Part shown: piece by piece, positions 53,859 through 63,254 of the stretch
How the letters are laid out: the number at the start of each line of letters is the position of its first letter
How positions within the stretch are numbered: position 1 is the stretch's first letter
Source of the DNA: CBDDEC01 sp965198045
Lineage (GTDB): Bacteria > Chloroflexota > Dehalococcoidia > UBA2979
DNA length: 64,000 nucleotides
NCBI GenBank assembly: GCA_965198045.1
Contig: CBDAOL010000009.1
Coordinates: forward strand, 62,001-126,000
Direction: 5' to 3'
Position numbers and translations under genes: made by a program
The notes under the pieces: generated by a model
Told to the model about the DNA's origin: nothing
What the model saw: only the letters and a program-made list of their open reading frames with translations
Databases searched by the model: none

Positions 53859-54407
53859 CTAGCTGACCATGCCCGCCGCGGCCTCGACGGTGGCCTGCGC
53901 GGTCCGCGCGGCGGCGCGGGCGGTGTGTTCGAGGAGCATGCGCGGCGACATGCGCGCGCCCTCCGGGTGCAGGTCGTACTCGAGGTCCCACGCCAGCTTG
54001 ATGAACCCCGGCCGGATGCCGGTGCCTTCGATGCCGTCCTCGATCTCGCTGATCCAGATCGCCGCGATCTCGTCCTCGGACAGCGCCCAGTAGATCGGTG
54101 GCACCCAGCGGTAGACGCCGGTCGCGCAGACCACGTTGACTTCGGAGCGCTCCGCGACTGACTCGAAGAGCCACATCTGCCGCCCGAGGTCGAACGGCGT
54201 GAGGTCGATAATGGTGTCGATGCCAGCGTCGGCAGCACGCGCGAGGGCATCCACGCAGCGATCCACCATCTCCGCGCGGCGCGGCTCGTCGAGGAAGCCT
54301 GGCAGCCGCTCTATGCCCGGGTAGCCGGTGCTCAGATGCTCGTGCGAGAGCGTGCGACCGAGCTCCGAGCTGTCGATCTCGCCTCGGATCGTCTGCACGC
54401 GACTCAC
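53859..54407 (-). pseudogene. Phosphotriesterase-family protein, truncated
   Basis: The 182-residue frame has the family's first metal motif RTLSHEHLSTGYPG, the strand AADAGIDTIIDLTPFDLGRQ and IRPGFIKLAWD with the candidate carboxylated lysine. The family is usually about 320-350 residues, with the remaining metal histidines and an aspartate in the second half, none of which is present. It ends with ARTAQATVEAAAGMVS after a region resembling RAAARAHxATG of complete relatives. GTG start at 54407 overlaps the stop of the M28-like gene. It is probably non-functional as a hydrolase. Confidence 0.65.
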
Positions 54408-55633
54408 GCGGTGGTCCCTTCTGCTGTCTCCAGCTCGGCCTCGGGTTGCGCCTGCGCCGCGTCGACGACTGTGCGCGCTGCCCGCGCCCAACGGGCGATC
54501 GAGGTGGCGTCGACGGCGTTATCGACGGTGTCCTCCAGCATGTGGAAGTAGCGATGCCCGCCGAGGAACGAGACATACCGGCCACCGACCTCGTCGATGT
54601 TCCGCGCCTCGCCGCCACCGGGGCTGCCGACTGGTAGCGCGCTCACAGCCTCCAGGTCGACTCCCTCGTCGGCGAGCGCGGAGCGGGCGAGGTCGTGCCA
54701 TGCCTCGGAGCTCGCGCCGAAGCGACCGACCGGGTAGCGGGCGCCGATCGATGCGCCGAGGTGGAACGTGATGACGGCGCGGCGTGCGACCGCCGTGTTT
54801 GAGCGCAGCCAGTGCGCCAGCCCCTGGTGGTGCAGCTCGTGCCCGGAGCTGGCGAGCAGGTGCACTGTGCGCAGCGGCCTCGACGCGCGGAGGTGCTCAG
54901 CCAGCGCCAGCCAGACGGCGATGCCGCCGCCGCGTTCGGCCGCGCACGTGAACCAGCCGGACTTCGGCGTCATCACCACCAGCGGCGCGGCCTTCGGGTC
55001 TGTGCCCTCGATCGTCGCGACCACGTTGGTGGCCGCAGACTCGAGGCGTTCGCCGTCGACCTCGAGCACGCCTTCGACGCCCACGACGATCGCGGCGGCC
55101 AGATCGCGGATCGCGCCCGGCGCGACCTGCAACACGGGCAACGCGAACGGCCGCTCGATGTACTCCGCGTTGCGCAGCCGGATCGAGCCTCCGTCGCCGG
55201 TCGGCACGACTGCGCCGAGGGCGCCGGCCTGGGCGAGCGCGCCGAACGTCTCGTCCGCACCGCGCGGCGGGTTGCCGGCCGCACCGCCCGCTAGGGCCGA
55301 AGTAAAGACGACGATCTTGCCGAGGGGGTCGTCGGTGTCGTCGCCGACCAGCTCACCGGCGATGCCGCCGAAGTCGGTGAAGCCGCCGTCGTACATGGCG
55401 ACGCCCTCGGCTTGCTCATGCGGACGGGGCCCCCAGGTCAAGCGGGTCTCGCGGGTCTCCACGCGAGGGAAGGTGAAGCGGTCGCGGGAGGCGTCCACAC
55501 CGACGGCGCGCAGCTCGTCGCTCAGCCAGGCGCTCGTGGCATCGTCCCCCGGCCAGCCGGTACGGTGGATGCCGAAGCCCTCGTAGGCGCGGATGCGAGC
55601 CTCGATGGTGGCGGGGTCGAAGCCGTCTGGCAC
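54404..55633 (-). CDS. M28-type peptidase-like protein with altered metal site
   Basis: The 409-residue protein has the M28 layout with a PA-domain insert (GALGAVVPTGDGGSI) in the first half. The expected zinc motif HxD/ADNxSG is replaced by MTPKSGWFTCAAERGGGIAV, though LASSGHELHHQG and HMLEDTVDNAVD (His and Asp at the end) remain. Without the first His and Asp, catalysis with a normal dinuclear zinc centre is doubtful. No signal peptide is obvious. It overlaps the truncated phosphotriesterase gene by 4 bases. Confidence 0.65.
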   Translation of the reverse strand: MPDGFDPATIEARIRAYEGFGIHRTGWPGDDATSAWLSDELRAVGVDASRDRFTFPRVETRETRLTWGPRPHEQAEGVAMYDGGFTDFGGIAGELVGDDTDDPLGKIVVFTSALAGGAAGNPPRGADETFGALAQAGALGAVVPTGDGGSIRLRNAEYIERPFALPVLQVAPGAIRDLAAAIVVGVEGVLEVDGERLESAATNVVATIEGTDPKAAPLVVMTPKSGWFTCAAERGGGIAVWLALAEHLRASRPLRTVHLLASSGHELHHQGLAHWLRSNTAVARRAVITFHLGASIGARYPVGRFGASSEAWHDLARSALADEGVDLEAVSALPVGSPGGGEARNIDEVGGRYVSFLGGHRYFHMLEDTVDNAVDATSIARWARAARTVVDAAQAQPEAELETAEGTTA

Positions 55634-55733
55634 CGTAGTTCCTCGCAGGTGTTTGATAGCGAACGGTCAGGCGCGGCACAGCAGAGCGTACGGACTGTGC
55701 TCGCGTCAACCGCGGTACGATGATCTAGCTGTG

Positions 55734-57410
55734 ATGACGCCCTCAACTGAGCCGATGGGTCGACGTTCGCAGCCTACGAGGAGGCGCCTCCTGGCGCAGC
55801 ACGCGAGTCACCGTTCAGGGCTTCTGCCGGGCATACCGGCGCTGGTGGCCCTTCTCGCGGCGCTGGCGCTCGCGATGCTCCTCGGCGCTTCGCAGGCCAC
55901 CGCCGAAGGCGGTGAGCGGCCCTATGACGACGGTAGCGCCCTGCACTCGCTCGACCCCGTCGGCGACCTCCCGATCGCGCTCGCCATCGAATTCTTCACC
56001 GACCTCCCGCCTGCGGTGTGGCCGTCCGAGGCGATCCCGGTCGCGATCTGCACGCAGCAGCACAACCGTCCGTCCGCTGTGACCGCCGAGCAGTTCGGCG
56101 ACGCTGTCTCCTCGGTGACCTCGATGTGGACCGCGCAGGCGGTAGGCGTGGGCTTCGACTACACCGGTGACTGTGCCGACGGCAATCGCTGGCGGATGGA
56201 CAACGGGGTCACGGAGATCGGGTTCGACGACTTCCGTGACGTCGTGAAGGGCCAGTCCGCGGCGATCGCGACTGGCACCTGGACCAGCATCTTCGGCCCG
56301 AAGGAGTTCGTTGAGTTCGACATCGTCCTTGACCAGCGACTGAACATCCTGCCGCAGTGCTTCGAAAGCATCATTGCCCACGAGTTGGGTCACGTGCTCG
56401 GGCTGGGTCACTCCGACGACGCCGGCGACCTCATGTACCCCTCGTTCGACCCGGGCGACCCCGGCACCTGTCCCACAGAGGCGCGAGAGGTCGAAGTGGA
56501 CGCGCTGCGGGGCCTCTACGGAATCAACCTCCCACCCGAGGTGGAAGAGCCGCCGACGGTGCTGGCTGCGCCCGGCGAGGCCATCGACGCGACGGTCGTT
56601 GCCGAGGACCCCGAGGGCGACGCGCTGACCTTCTCGTGGGAACAGCTCGATGGCGAGCCCGTGGAGTTCGAGAGCGACGGAGCGACGCTGAGCTTCAATG
56701 CACCCGACGACCCGGGCGGCGAGCTCCGCTTCCGCGTGACAGTCGCTGACCCGATCGGCCACACGACGGTCGTCGACGTGCTGATCGGCATCGACGCCAC
56801 GCCCACGCCTCCGACGCTCGCGCCCATGCTCGCGGACATCGGCATCGCGGCTGATGGTCGCGACGCGGCCTTCGAGTGGATGCTCCCCTCCGGCGCCAAC
56901 TCATTCGAGCTCTGCTCTGACGGCGCAGTCGAGGTCTGTCGCCGCACGAGTAGCGGTTCGCAGGTGATCAGCTGGGAGAGCGTGATCACCACCGCCGGCA
57001 GCGCTACGGCGCGCCGTATCTTCACGAATGGCGCGCGTGAAACGTCGGCGACTGCCTGCAACGCCGCCGGCTGCGGTCCGGCGAGTACGGGACCGCTCGC
57101 GGGCGGAATCCGGTGGGTGCCCTGGGACATCGACTTCGACTACTTCGGCATGGCGATGGACATGTCGGGCATCAGCATCACCATCGCCGGCGCCGTCAAC
57201 CTCAGCGACGAGCCGCGCGCGTTCACGCTCTACGCCGGGAGTGAGGCGAATCCGCGCGAGCGCGTCCTTCGGCGGTGCGGGACGCTCGAGAGCGGCGAGT
57301 CCTGCCTCGGCGTCCTGGCGCCAGGCGCCCAAGGGCACGGCACAGTCGTGACGATCGTGAGTTTCGCCAACGGGACGCCGACTACGGAGCACCGAATCAC
57401 GATTCGCTGA
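55734..57410 (+). CDS. Secreted matrixin-like zinc metalloprotease with extra domains
   Basis: The 558-residue protein has an N-terminal signal-like helix (IPALVALLAALALAMLLGAS), a metzincin-type domain with HELGHVLGLGHSD (about residues 211-223) and the Met-turn DLMYPSFDP, and C-terminal Ig/cadherin-like domains (EDPEGDALTFSWEQLDGEP and later beta-rich parts). Cysteines in QLC/RCG-type pairs suggest disulfides. It is probably exported and cleaves an external protein. ATG 55734 or GTG 55731 is the likely start; ORF continues upstream without support. Confidence 0.8.
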   Translation: MTPSTEPMGRRSQPTRRRLLAQHASHRSGLLPGIPALVALLAALALAMLLGASQATAEGGERPYDDGSALHSLDPVGDLPIALAIEFFTDLPPAVWPSEAIPVAICTQQHNRPSAVTAEQFGDAVSSVTSMWTAQAVGVGFDYTGDCADGNRWRMDNGVTEIGFDDFRDVVKGQSAAIATGTWTSIFGPKEFVEFDIVLDQRLNILPQCFESIIAHELGHVLGLGHSDDAGDLMYPSFDPGDPGTCPTEAREVEVDALRGLYGINLPPEVEEPPTVLAAPGEAIDATVVAEDPEGDALTFSWEQLDGEPVEFESDGATLSFNAPDDPGGELRFRVTVADPIGHTTVVDVLIGIDATPTPPTLAPMLADIGIAADGRDAAFEWMLPSGANSFELCSDGAVEVCRRTSSGSQVISWESVITTAGSATARRIFTNGARETSATACNAAGCGPASTGPLAGGIRWVPWDIDFDYFGMAMDMSGISITIAGAVNLSDEPRAFTLYAGSEANPRERVLRRCGTLESGESCLGVLAPGAQGHGTVVTIVSFANGTPTTEHRITIR

Positions 57411-57490
57411 TCTCGGCTCTTTTCGAACGTGATACGACGGCTTGTTGGCGACCCCGGCGGGTGTCCCTACGACTGGCCGGTTCTACAGTA

Positions 57491-57504
57491 GGAGGGCGCC
57501 CTCC
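57491..57504. promoter_or_regulatory. Perfect palindrome upstream of menF
   Basis: GGAGGGCGCCCTCC is a perfect 14-base palindrome 23 bases before the menF ATG, flanked by AGT and ACT that extend pairing with a one-base bulge. It contains a GGAGG, so folding could hide a ribosome-binding site, or it could be an operator. Chance occurrence is possible in GC-rich DNA. Confidence 0.35.
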
Positions 57505-57527
57505 ACTCTGAGACAAGGACCGTCTCC

Positions 57528-58877
57528 ATGACCCTCGACCAGTCGGTGGCCCACGCCGCGGCACAGGCTGACGCACAGGTTCGTGCCGCTGACCCTGGCG
57601 CCTTCGTCGGCATCCGCCTGCCCGATGATCTCGATGTCACCCGGCTCCTCGGCGACTCCACGGCCGCGAGCGTGGTGGCCTCGTACGAGCGCCCGGACCA
57701 GGCGATGACGCTCGTCGCGGTGGGCGTGGCCGCCACGCTCGACACACCCCAGGGCGCCGGCCCCGCTGCGCTCCGGGCCGCGGCACGACGGGCTCTGGGC
57801 GCGGCTGTGGTCGCCGGGGAGCCGGAGCTACGTCCGCGGTTGCTCGGCGGCTTCCGGTTCAACCCCAACGCCCCACAGCGCGAGCCCTGGGCCGCCTTTG
57901 GCGGCGGTCGTCTGACGCTGCCTCGACTGCTGTTCGTCCGCGAGGCGGGTGTTACCGGGGTGGTGCTCGCTCCGGGGGGATCGGGCGACGCACTCCGCGA
58001 CTGGCTCGAGCGTATCGCCGCCGAGCCCGAGGAGAGCGACGAGCGTCCCCACCTCCACATCGAGGACCGCATCGACGCCGATCGCTGGTCGGCTAGTGTC
58101 GCGAACATCGCTGCCGAGATTCGCGCCGGGCTCTACGAGAAGGCGGTGCTGGCGACACCGATGACCGTCGCCGGCGAGGCGCCGATCGGCGTCGGCGCGA
58201 CGATGCGCCAACTGCGGACGAACTACCCGGCCTGCCACCTCTTCACGCTCCGCGCTGGAGATTCGGTCTTCCTCGGCGCGAGCCCAGAGCTGCTCGTCAG
58301 CCTGCAGGAGGGTCAGGTGCGCGCGCTCGGCCTGGCGGGCTCGACGCCTCGCGGCGACACGCCCGAAGAGGACGAGCGGCTCGGCCAGGAGCTGCTCGGC
58401 AGCGCCAAGAATCGTATCGAGCACGAGAGCGTCGTACGGGCGATTCGCGACGGCCTGGGCGACGTCACCGACCAGCTGCGCGCGCCGAACCAGCCGCAGC
58501 TCAAACGGCTGCGCAACATTCAGCACCTGTCCACCGAGATCAGCGGGCGCGTGCGCAACGGCGTCGACGTCCTCGACCTGGTCGATCGGCTGCACCCGAC
58601 CCCGGCCGTCTGTGGCTGGCCGCCAGAGCGCGCTCGCCAGGTGATCGAGGCGCACGAGGACTTCGACCGCGGCTGGTATGCCGGACCGGTCGGCTGGGTC
58701 GACGGCGCGGGCGACGGCGAGTTCGCCGTGGCGCTCCGAACCGCCCTCGTGACGGGCGCGCGCGCCACCCTCTTCGCCGGCAACGGCATCATGGGCGACT
58801 CGGTGGCCGAGTCCGAACTCGCCGAGGTGCAGCTCAAGCTGCGTCCGCTGTCCGAAGCGCTGGGCGGCGCCGGGTAG
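57528..58877 (+). CDS. menF: Isochorismate synthase
   Basis: The 449-residue chorismate-utilising enzyme has the family C-terminal half: YEKAVLATPMTVAGEAPIGV, HLFTLRAGDSVFLGASPELL, ALGLAGSTPRGDTPEEDERL, HLSTEISGRVRNGVDVLDLV, HPTPAVCGWPPERARQVI and FAGNGIMGDSVAESELAEVQ. It makes isochorismate, the first step of menaquinone biosynthesis by the classical Men route. It starts a run of men genes in pathway order and is followed by menD after 21 bases. Confidence 0.92.
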   Translation: MTLDQSVAHAAAQADAQVRAADPGAFVGIRLPDDLDVTRLLGDSTAASVVASYERPDQAMTLVAVGVAATLDTPQGAGPAALRAAARRALGAAVVAGEPELRPRLLGGFRFNPNAPQREPWAAFGGGRLTLPRLLFVREAGVTGVVLAPGGSGDALRDWLERIAAEPEESDERPHLHIEDRIDADRWSASVANIAAEIRAGLYEKAVLATPMTVAGEAPIGVGATMRQLRTNYPACHLFTLRAGDSVFLGASPELLVSLQEGQVRALGLAGSTPRGDTPEEDERLGQELLGSAKNRIEHESVVRAIRDGLGDVTDQLRAPNQPQLKRLRNIQHLSTEISGRVRNGVDVLDLVDRLHPTPAVCGWPPERARQVIEAHEDFDRGWYAGPVGWVDGAGDGEFAVALRTALVTGARATLFAGNGIMGDSVAESELAEVQLKLRPLSEALGGAG

Positions 58878-58898
58878 TCCGGGCGTAAGATTCCGCGC

Positions 58899-60638
58899 AT
58901 GGCGACGCCAGCCGACACCGTCGTACGGGCACTTCTTGCACAGCTTGCCGCTGGCGGTGTGCGCCACGCGGTGATCGCGCCCGGATCCCGCAGCACACCG
59001 CTGACCGCAGCGTTGACCCTCGAAGACAGCGCGATTCGCCCGTGGCTGCACCTCGACGAGCGCTCCGCCGGCTACTTCGCGCTCGGCATCGCACGCCAGC
59101 TGCGCGAGCCGGTGGCGCTCGTCTGCACGTCCGGCACGGCTGCGGCCAACTTCCTGCCGGCGGCCGTCGAGGCGAACCTGTCGCGCGTGCCGCTGGTGCT
59201 GCTGACAGCCGACCGGCCGCCGATGCTGCGCGACGTGGGTGCGCCACAGACGATCGACCAGGTCAACCTCTTCGGTACGCACGTCAAATACTTCTCCGAC
59301 CTCGAGGCGCCCTCAGAGGGGGCGCCCGCGCGCCAGGCGTCGGAGGCGGTGACGCGCGCCGCAGCGGCGGTCGCGATGGCCAGATCGGAGCCGCCCGGCC
59401 CGGTCCACCTCAACCTGCCGTTCCGGGAACCGCTGATCGCGCCGGATTCTGCCGAAGCGCCAGCGCTGGCGCTGGATCTGTCGGAGGCGGCGCGGGGGTT
59501 GGTTCCCGAGCCACCCGCGGAAGACCTCGAACGCATCGCAGCGACCGTGCGCGGGCAGCGCGGCGTGATCGTCGCGGGGCCGGAGTCGGCCGGCCTGCCG
59601 ACTGGCGAGATCACGCATCTGGCCGCGAGCCTCGGCTGGCCGGTGCTCGCCGATCCGCTCTCCGGTCTGCGCGCTGGTCGCCACGATCTTGCCGGCGTCG
59701 TCGACAGCTACGACGTGCTGGCTCGCGACGAGGGAATCACCTCGGCGTTACGACCGGATGTCGTGCTGCGCTTCGGTGCATTGCCGACGTCGAGGCCGCT
59801 TACTCAGTGGCTCGCGCGCCTCGAGGGCACGCAGATCCTCATCGACCCCGGCGCGCGCTGGCGCGACCCGGACGGAGTGGCGCAGATGCGGATGCACGCC
59901 GACCCCGCGGTGTTCGCCGCCGAGTTGGCGGGCGCGGTCGAGGGGGCAGCCGCCCCCGAGGCATGGCTCACCGCATGGTGCGCCGCCGATCGCGCTGCCC
60001 GCGAGGCGATGAACGACGCGATCCGCGGCCTCGACGAGCCGTTCGAGGGGCGGCTGCCACTTGACCTCGCCGAGGTGCTGCCGGATGACGCCACGCTGGT
60101 CGCCGGCAACAGCATGCCGGTGCGAGACATCGATTCGTTTCTCCCCTCGACGACGCGCGATCTGCGGATCGTCGGCACGCGTGGCGCCTCCGGGATCGAC
60201 GGTGTGGCCTCGACGGCGGCAGGCGCCGCGGCCGTGGCTGGCGGGCCGGTGGCGTTGCTGGTGGGCGACCTCTCGTTCCTTCACGACCTCAACGGCCTCT
60301 GGCCGATCCGGCGCTACGGGCTGTCGCTCACCGTCCTGCTCGTCAATAACGACGGCGGCGGCATCTTCCACTTCCTCCCGCAGCGACAGCTCATGTCCGA
60401 CCGCTTCGAGGAGTGGTTTGGAACGCCGCACGGGCTGGACCTCCGACACGGCGTGGAGCTCCATGGAGGACGCCACGCCGTGTTGCCCGTCGATGGTCGC
60501 GAAGCGATCCGGGAGGCGCTCGGACGACCCGGACTCGACGTGCTAGAGCTGCGGACCGAGCGTGACCGCAACGTCGAGTTGCACCAGCAGGTCTGGTCCG
60601 CAGGCATCGAGGCGGCGCGCGCGGTCCTCGACCGGTAG
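58899..60638 (+). CDS. menD: SEPHCHC synthase
   Basis: The 579-residue thiamine-diphosphate enzyme has the MenD motifs IAPGSRSTPLTAALTLED, LHLDERSAGYFALGIARQ (ThDP-activating glutamate), CTSGTAAANFLPAAVEAN, VGTRGASGIDGVASTAAG and VLLVNNDGGGIFHFLPQR. It couples 2-oxoglutarate to isochorismate to form SEPHCHC. MenD then feeds MenH, encoded 9 bases downstream. Confidence 0.94.
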   Translation: MATPADTVVRALLAQLAAGGVRHAVIAPGSRSTPLTAALTLEDSAIRPWLHLDERSAGYFALGIARQLREPVALVCTSGTAAANFLPAAVEANLSRVPLVLLTADRPPMLRDVGAPQTIDQVNLFGTHVKYFSDLEAPSEGAPARQASEAVTRAAAAVAMARSEPPGPVHLNLPFREPLIAPDSAEAPALALDLSEAARGLVPEPPAEDLERIAATVRGQRGVIVAGPESAGLPTGEITHLAASLGWPVLADPLSGLRAGRHDLAGVVDSYDVLARDEGITSALRPDVVLRFGALPTSRPLTQWLARLEGTQILIDPGARWRDPDGVAQMRMHADPAVFAAELAGAVEGAAAPEAWLTAWCAADRAAREAMNDAIRGLDEPFEGRLPLDLAEVLPDDATLVAGNSMPVRDIDSFLPSTTRDLRIVGTRGASGIDGVASTAAGAAAVAGGPVALLVGDLSFLHDLNGLWPIRRYGLSLTVLLVNNDGGGIFHFLPQRQLMSDRFEEWFGTPHGLDLRHGVELHGGRHAVLPVDGREAIREALGRPGLDVLELRTERDRNVELHQQVWSAGIEAARAVLDR

Positions 60639-60647
60639 CCTGCGAGG

Positions 60648-61499
60648 ATGCCGCACCTCTTCATCGATGGCCTCGCATACAACGTCGAGACGGTCGGCAC
60701 CGGTCCGCCGGTGGTGCTCCTGCATGGCTTCACCGGCTCGCGCACCACGTGGCAGCAGCTGACAGCGGTGCTGGGCCACCACTACACCTGCGTCATCCCT
60801 GACCACGTCGGTCACGGCCTGTCCGGCGCTCCGCGCGAGCTGGAGCGCTACCAGATGCGTCGCGTCGTCGACGACCTCATCGAGGCCATCCGCGGGGCGG
60901 GGTACGAGCGAGCGGCGTGGCTTGGCTACTCGATGGGTGGCCGCACGGCGCTGCACGTCGCGGTGCACCGGCCCGACGCTGTCTCGGCGCTGATCCTCGA
61001 GGGTGCGTCCCCCGGCATCGCCGACGCGACCGAGCGCGTCGAGCGCATCGCAGCCGACGAGGCGCTCGGCGACCGCATCGAGGCAGAGGGCATCGACTGG
61101 TTCGCCGACTACTGGGGTGCGTTGCCGATGTGGTCCACGCAGTCCTCGCTCAACCCGGTGATCGGCGTCGCGTTGCGCCAGCAACGGCTCGCGCAACGGG
61201 CCGTCGGGCTCGCGAACAGCCTGCGTGGCATGGGCGCCGGCGCGCAAGAGTCGCTCTGGGATCGGCTGCCCGCGGTGCAGTTGCCCGTCAAGGTCATGGC
61301 GGGGGCGCTCGATCAGAAGTACGCCGCGATCGCCGAAGAGATGGCCGTTGCGCTCCCGAACGCTACGATCGAGCTGATCGAGGACGCCGGGCACGCCGCG
61401 CACCTCGAGCAGGCCGACGCCTTCGCCTCGGCGGTGCTCGAGTTCCTGGAGAGTGTGACCATCGAAGAGCCGTCGTCGGGCGGTCGGGGGACGACATGA
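60648..61499 (+). CDS. menH: SHCHC synthase / alpha-beta hydrolase MenH
   Basis: The 283-residue alpha/beta hydrolase has PPVVLLHGFTGSRTTWQ (oxyanion), WLGYSMGGRTALHVAV (nucleophile serine), a candidate aspartate in MAGALDQKYAAIAEEM and DAGHAAHLEQADAFA (histidine). In the men cluster it removes pyruvate from SEPHCHC to give SHCHC. The N-terminal length and position between menD and menB support MenH. The menB start overlaps it by 4 bases (ATGA). Confidence 0.9.
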   Translation: MPHLFIDGLAYNVETVGTGPPVVLLHGFTGSRTTWQQLTAVLGHHYTCVIPDHVGHGLSGAPRELERYQMRRVVDDLIEAIRGAGYERAAWLGYSMGGRTALHVAVHRPDAVSALILEGASPGIADATERVERIAADEALGDRIEAEGIDWFADYWGALPMWSTQSSLNPVIGVALRQQRLAQRAVGLANSLRGMGAGAQESLWDRLPAVQLPVKVMAGALDQKYAAIAEEMAVALPNATIELIEDAGHAAHLEQADAFASAVLEFLESVTIEEPSSGGRGTT

Positions 61500-62344
61500 G
61501 CATCCAGTGGCAGTCTGCAGGCGAGTACGAGGACATCCTCTACGAGCACGCCGAGGGCATCGCGAAGATCACGATCAACCGCCCCGAGGTCCACAACTCG
61601 TTCCGGCCGGGCACATTGGACGAGCTCGCCGATGCGTTCGGGGACGCTGCGACGGATGACGGCATCGGCGTCGTTCTCTTCACCGGCGCCGGCGGCCGCG
61701 CCTTCTGTGCCGGCGGTGATCAGCGCATCCGCGGCCACGCCGGTTACGAGGATCACAGCGGTTCGCCGCGGCTCAACGTGCTCCCCCTCCAGCGCTTCAT
61801 CCGCGAGATGCCGAAGCCGGTGATCGCCCTCGTCGCTGGCTGGGCGATCGGCGGCGGTCACGTGCTGCACGTGATCTGCGACCTCACGATCGCGGCCGAC
61901 AACGCACGCTTTGGCCAGACCGGTCCGAAGGTGGGGTCGTTCGACGCCGGGTTCGGCACCTCGATGCTGGCGCGGCACGTGGGGCACAAGAAGGCGCGCG
62001 AGATCTGGTATCTCTGCCGCCAGTACGACGCGCAGGAGGCGCTGCAGATGGGCCTCGTGAACACCGTTGTGCCGCTCGACGACCTCGAGGATGAGGGCGT
62101 GCAATGGGCACGGGAGATCAACCAGCACTCTTCGACGGCGATCCGGTTCCTCAAGAACGCATTCCTCGCGGACACGGATGGCGCGGCCGGCCTACAGGTG
62201 CTCGCCGGCGACGTGACGATGCTGTACTACACCAGCGACGAGGCGAAAGAGGGCCGCAACGCCTTCCTCGAGAAGCGGACGCCCGACTTCTCGAAGTTCC
62301 AGCGCATGCCCTTCCACGGGCACCGGCCGGTTGAGGATCGCTGA
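61496..62344 (+). CDS. menB: 1,4-dihydroxy-2-naphthoyl-CoA synthase
   Basis: The 282-residue crotonase-fold enzyme has RAFCAGGDQRIRGHAGY, VAGWAIGGGHVLHVICDLTI and ARFGQTGPKVGSFDAGFGTS. QTGPKVGSFDAG is the MenB form and includes the bicarbonate-type active site glycine of type I MenB. It closes the naphthoate ring from OSB-CoA. Its last base overlaps the menA start (TGATG). Confidence 0.93.
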   Translation: MSIQWQSAGEYEDILYEHAEGIAKITINRPEVHNSFRPGTLDELADAFGDAATDDGIGVVLFTGAGGRAFCAGGDQRIRGHAGYEDHSGSPRLNVLPLQRFIREMPKPVIALVAGWAIGGGHVLHVICDLTIAADNARFGQTGPKVGSFDAGFGTSMLARHVGHKKAREIWYLCRQYDAQEALQMGLVNTVVPLDDLEDEGVQWAREINQHSSTAIRFLKNAFLADTDGAAGLQVLAGDVTMLYYTSDEAKEGRNAFLEKRTPDFSKFQRMPFHGHRPVEDR

Positions 62345-63252
62345 TGGCCAACGACCGAAGCGCCGCAGAGCGTCCGAGTACCGCGCGCATCTGGCTGATG
62401 GCGATTCGCCCGCCGACCCTGACCGCGGCGGTGGCGCCCGTGGTGGTTGGCACCGCCGTCGCGATGCGCGACGACGTGTTTCACCTCGGCGGGGCGAGCG
62501 CGGCGCTACTGGGCGCAATCGCACTGCAGATCGCGGCGAACCTCGCGAACGACGTGTCGGACTTCCGCCGAGGCGCCGACAACGCTGATCGCATTGGACC
62601 ACCGCGCATGACCGAGCAGGGGCTGCTCACAGAGCATCAGGTGCTGAACGGTATGCTCGTCGCCTTTGCCTTCGCGACGGTGGTCGGCCTGTACCTCGCC
62701 ACCCTCGGCGGTTGGCCGATCATCGCCATCGGCGTAGCCGCGATGCTGGCTGCGGTGACCTACGTGGGCGGGCCCTGGCCGTACGGGTATCGGGGCCTCG
62801 GTGAGATCTTTGTCTTCCTGTTCTTCGGCGTGGTTGCCGTAGCAGGCACCTACTACGTGCAGGCGGGCGAGGTCACAGCCGGCGTGCTCGCCGCCTCGGT
62901 GCCGGTCGGGATGACGGTCACGGCGATCCTCGTGGTGAACAACGTGCGCGACATCGAAACCGACCGCGCGGCGGGCAAGCTCACCCTCGCCGTCTACCTC
63001 GGACGGCGCTACGCCCGCTGGGCGTATGCCGCCTTTGTGGCCGGGGCCTACATCGCCGCGGCAGCGCTGTGGGCGATCGGCGACTTCTCCTCGCTCGCGC
63101 TGCTGACGCTGCTCAGCCTGCCTGCGGCCGCCAGCCCGATGACGATCGTGCTCACGCGCGTCGATGGCCCGCAGCTCAACGAGGCGTTGCGCTCGACGGC
63201 ACGGCTGCACCTGATCTTCGCGCTGCTCCTCGGCATCGGTGTCGCGGTGTAG
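62344..63252 (+). CDS. menA: 1,4-dihydroxy-2-naphthoate prenyltransferase
   Basis: The 302-residue UbiA-fold enzyme has nine or so helices, the first Asp-rich motif LANDVSDFRRGADNADRIGP and the second NNVRDIETDRAAGKLTLAVY. It attaches the polyprenyl tail to DHNA at the membrane to make demethylmenaquinone. MenG methyltransferase and prenyl diphosphate synthase are not in the window. Confidence 0.93.
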   Translation: MANDRSAAERPSTARIWLMAIRPPTLTAAVAPVVVGTAVAMRDDVFHLGGASAALLGAIALQIAANLANDVSDFRRGADNADRIGPPRMTEQGLLTEHQVLNGMLVAFAFATVVGLYLATLGGWPIIAIGVAAMLAAVTYVGGPWPYGYRGLGEIFVFLFFGVVAVAGTYYVQAGEVTAGVLAASVPVGMTVTAILVVNNVRDIETDRAAGKLTLAVYLGRRYARWAYAAFVAGAYIAAAALWAIGDFSSLALLTLLSLPAAASPMTIVLTRVDGPQLNEALRSTARLHLIFALLLGIGVAV

Positions 63253-63254
63253 CT

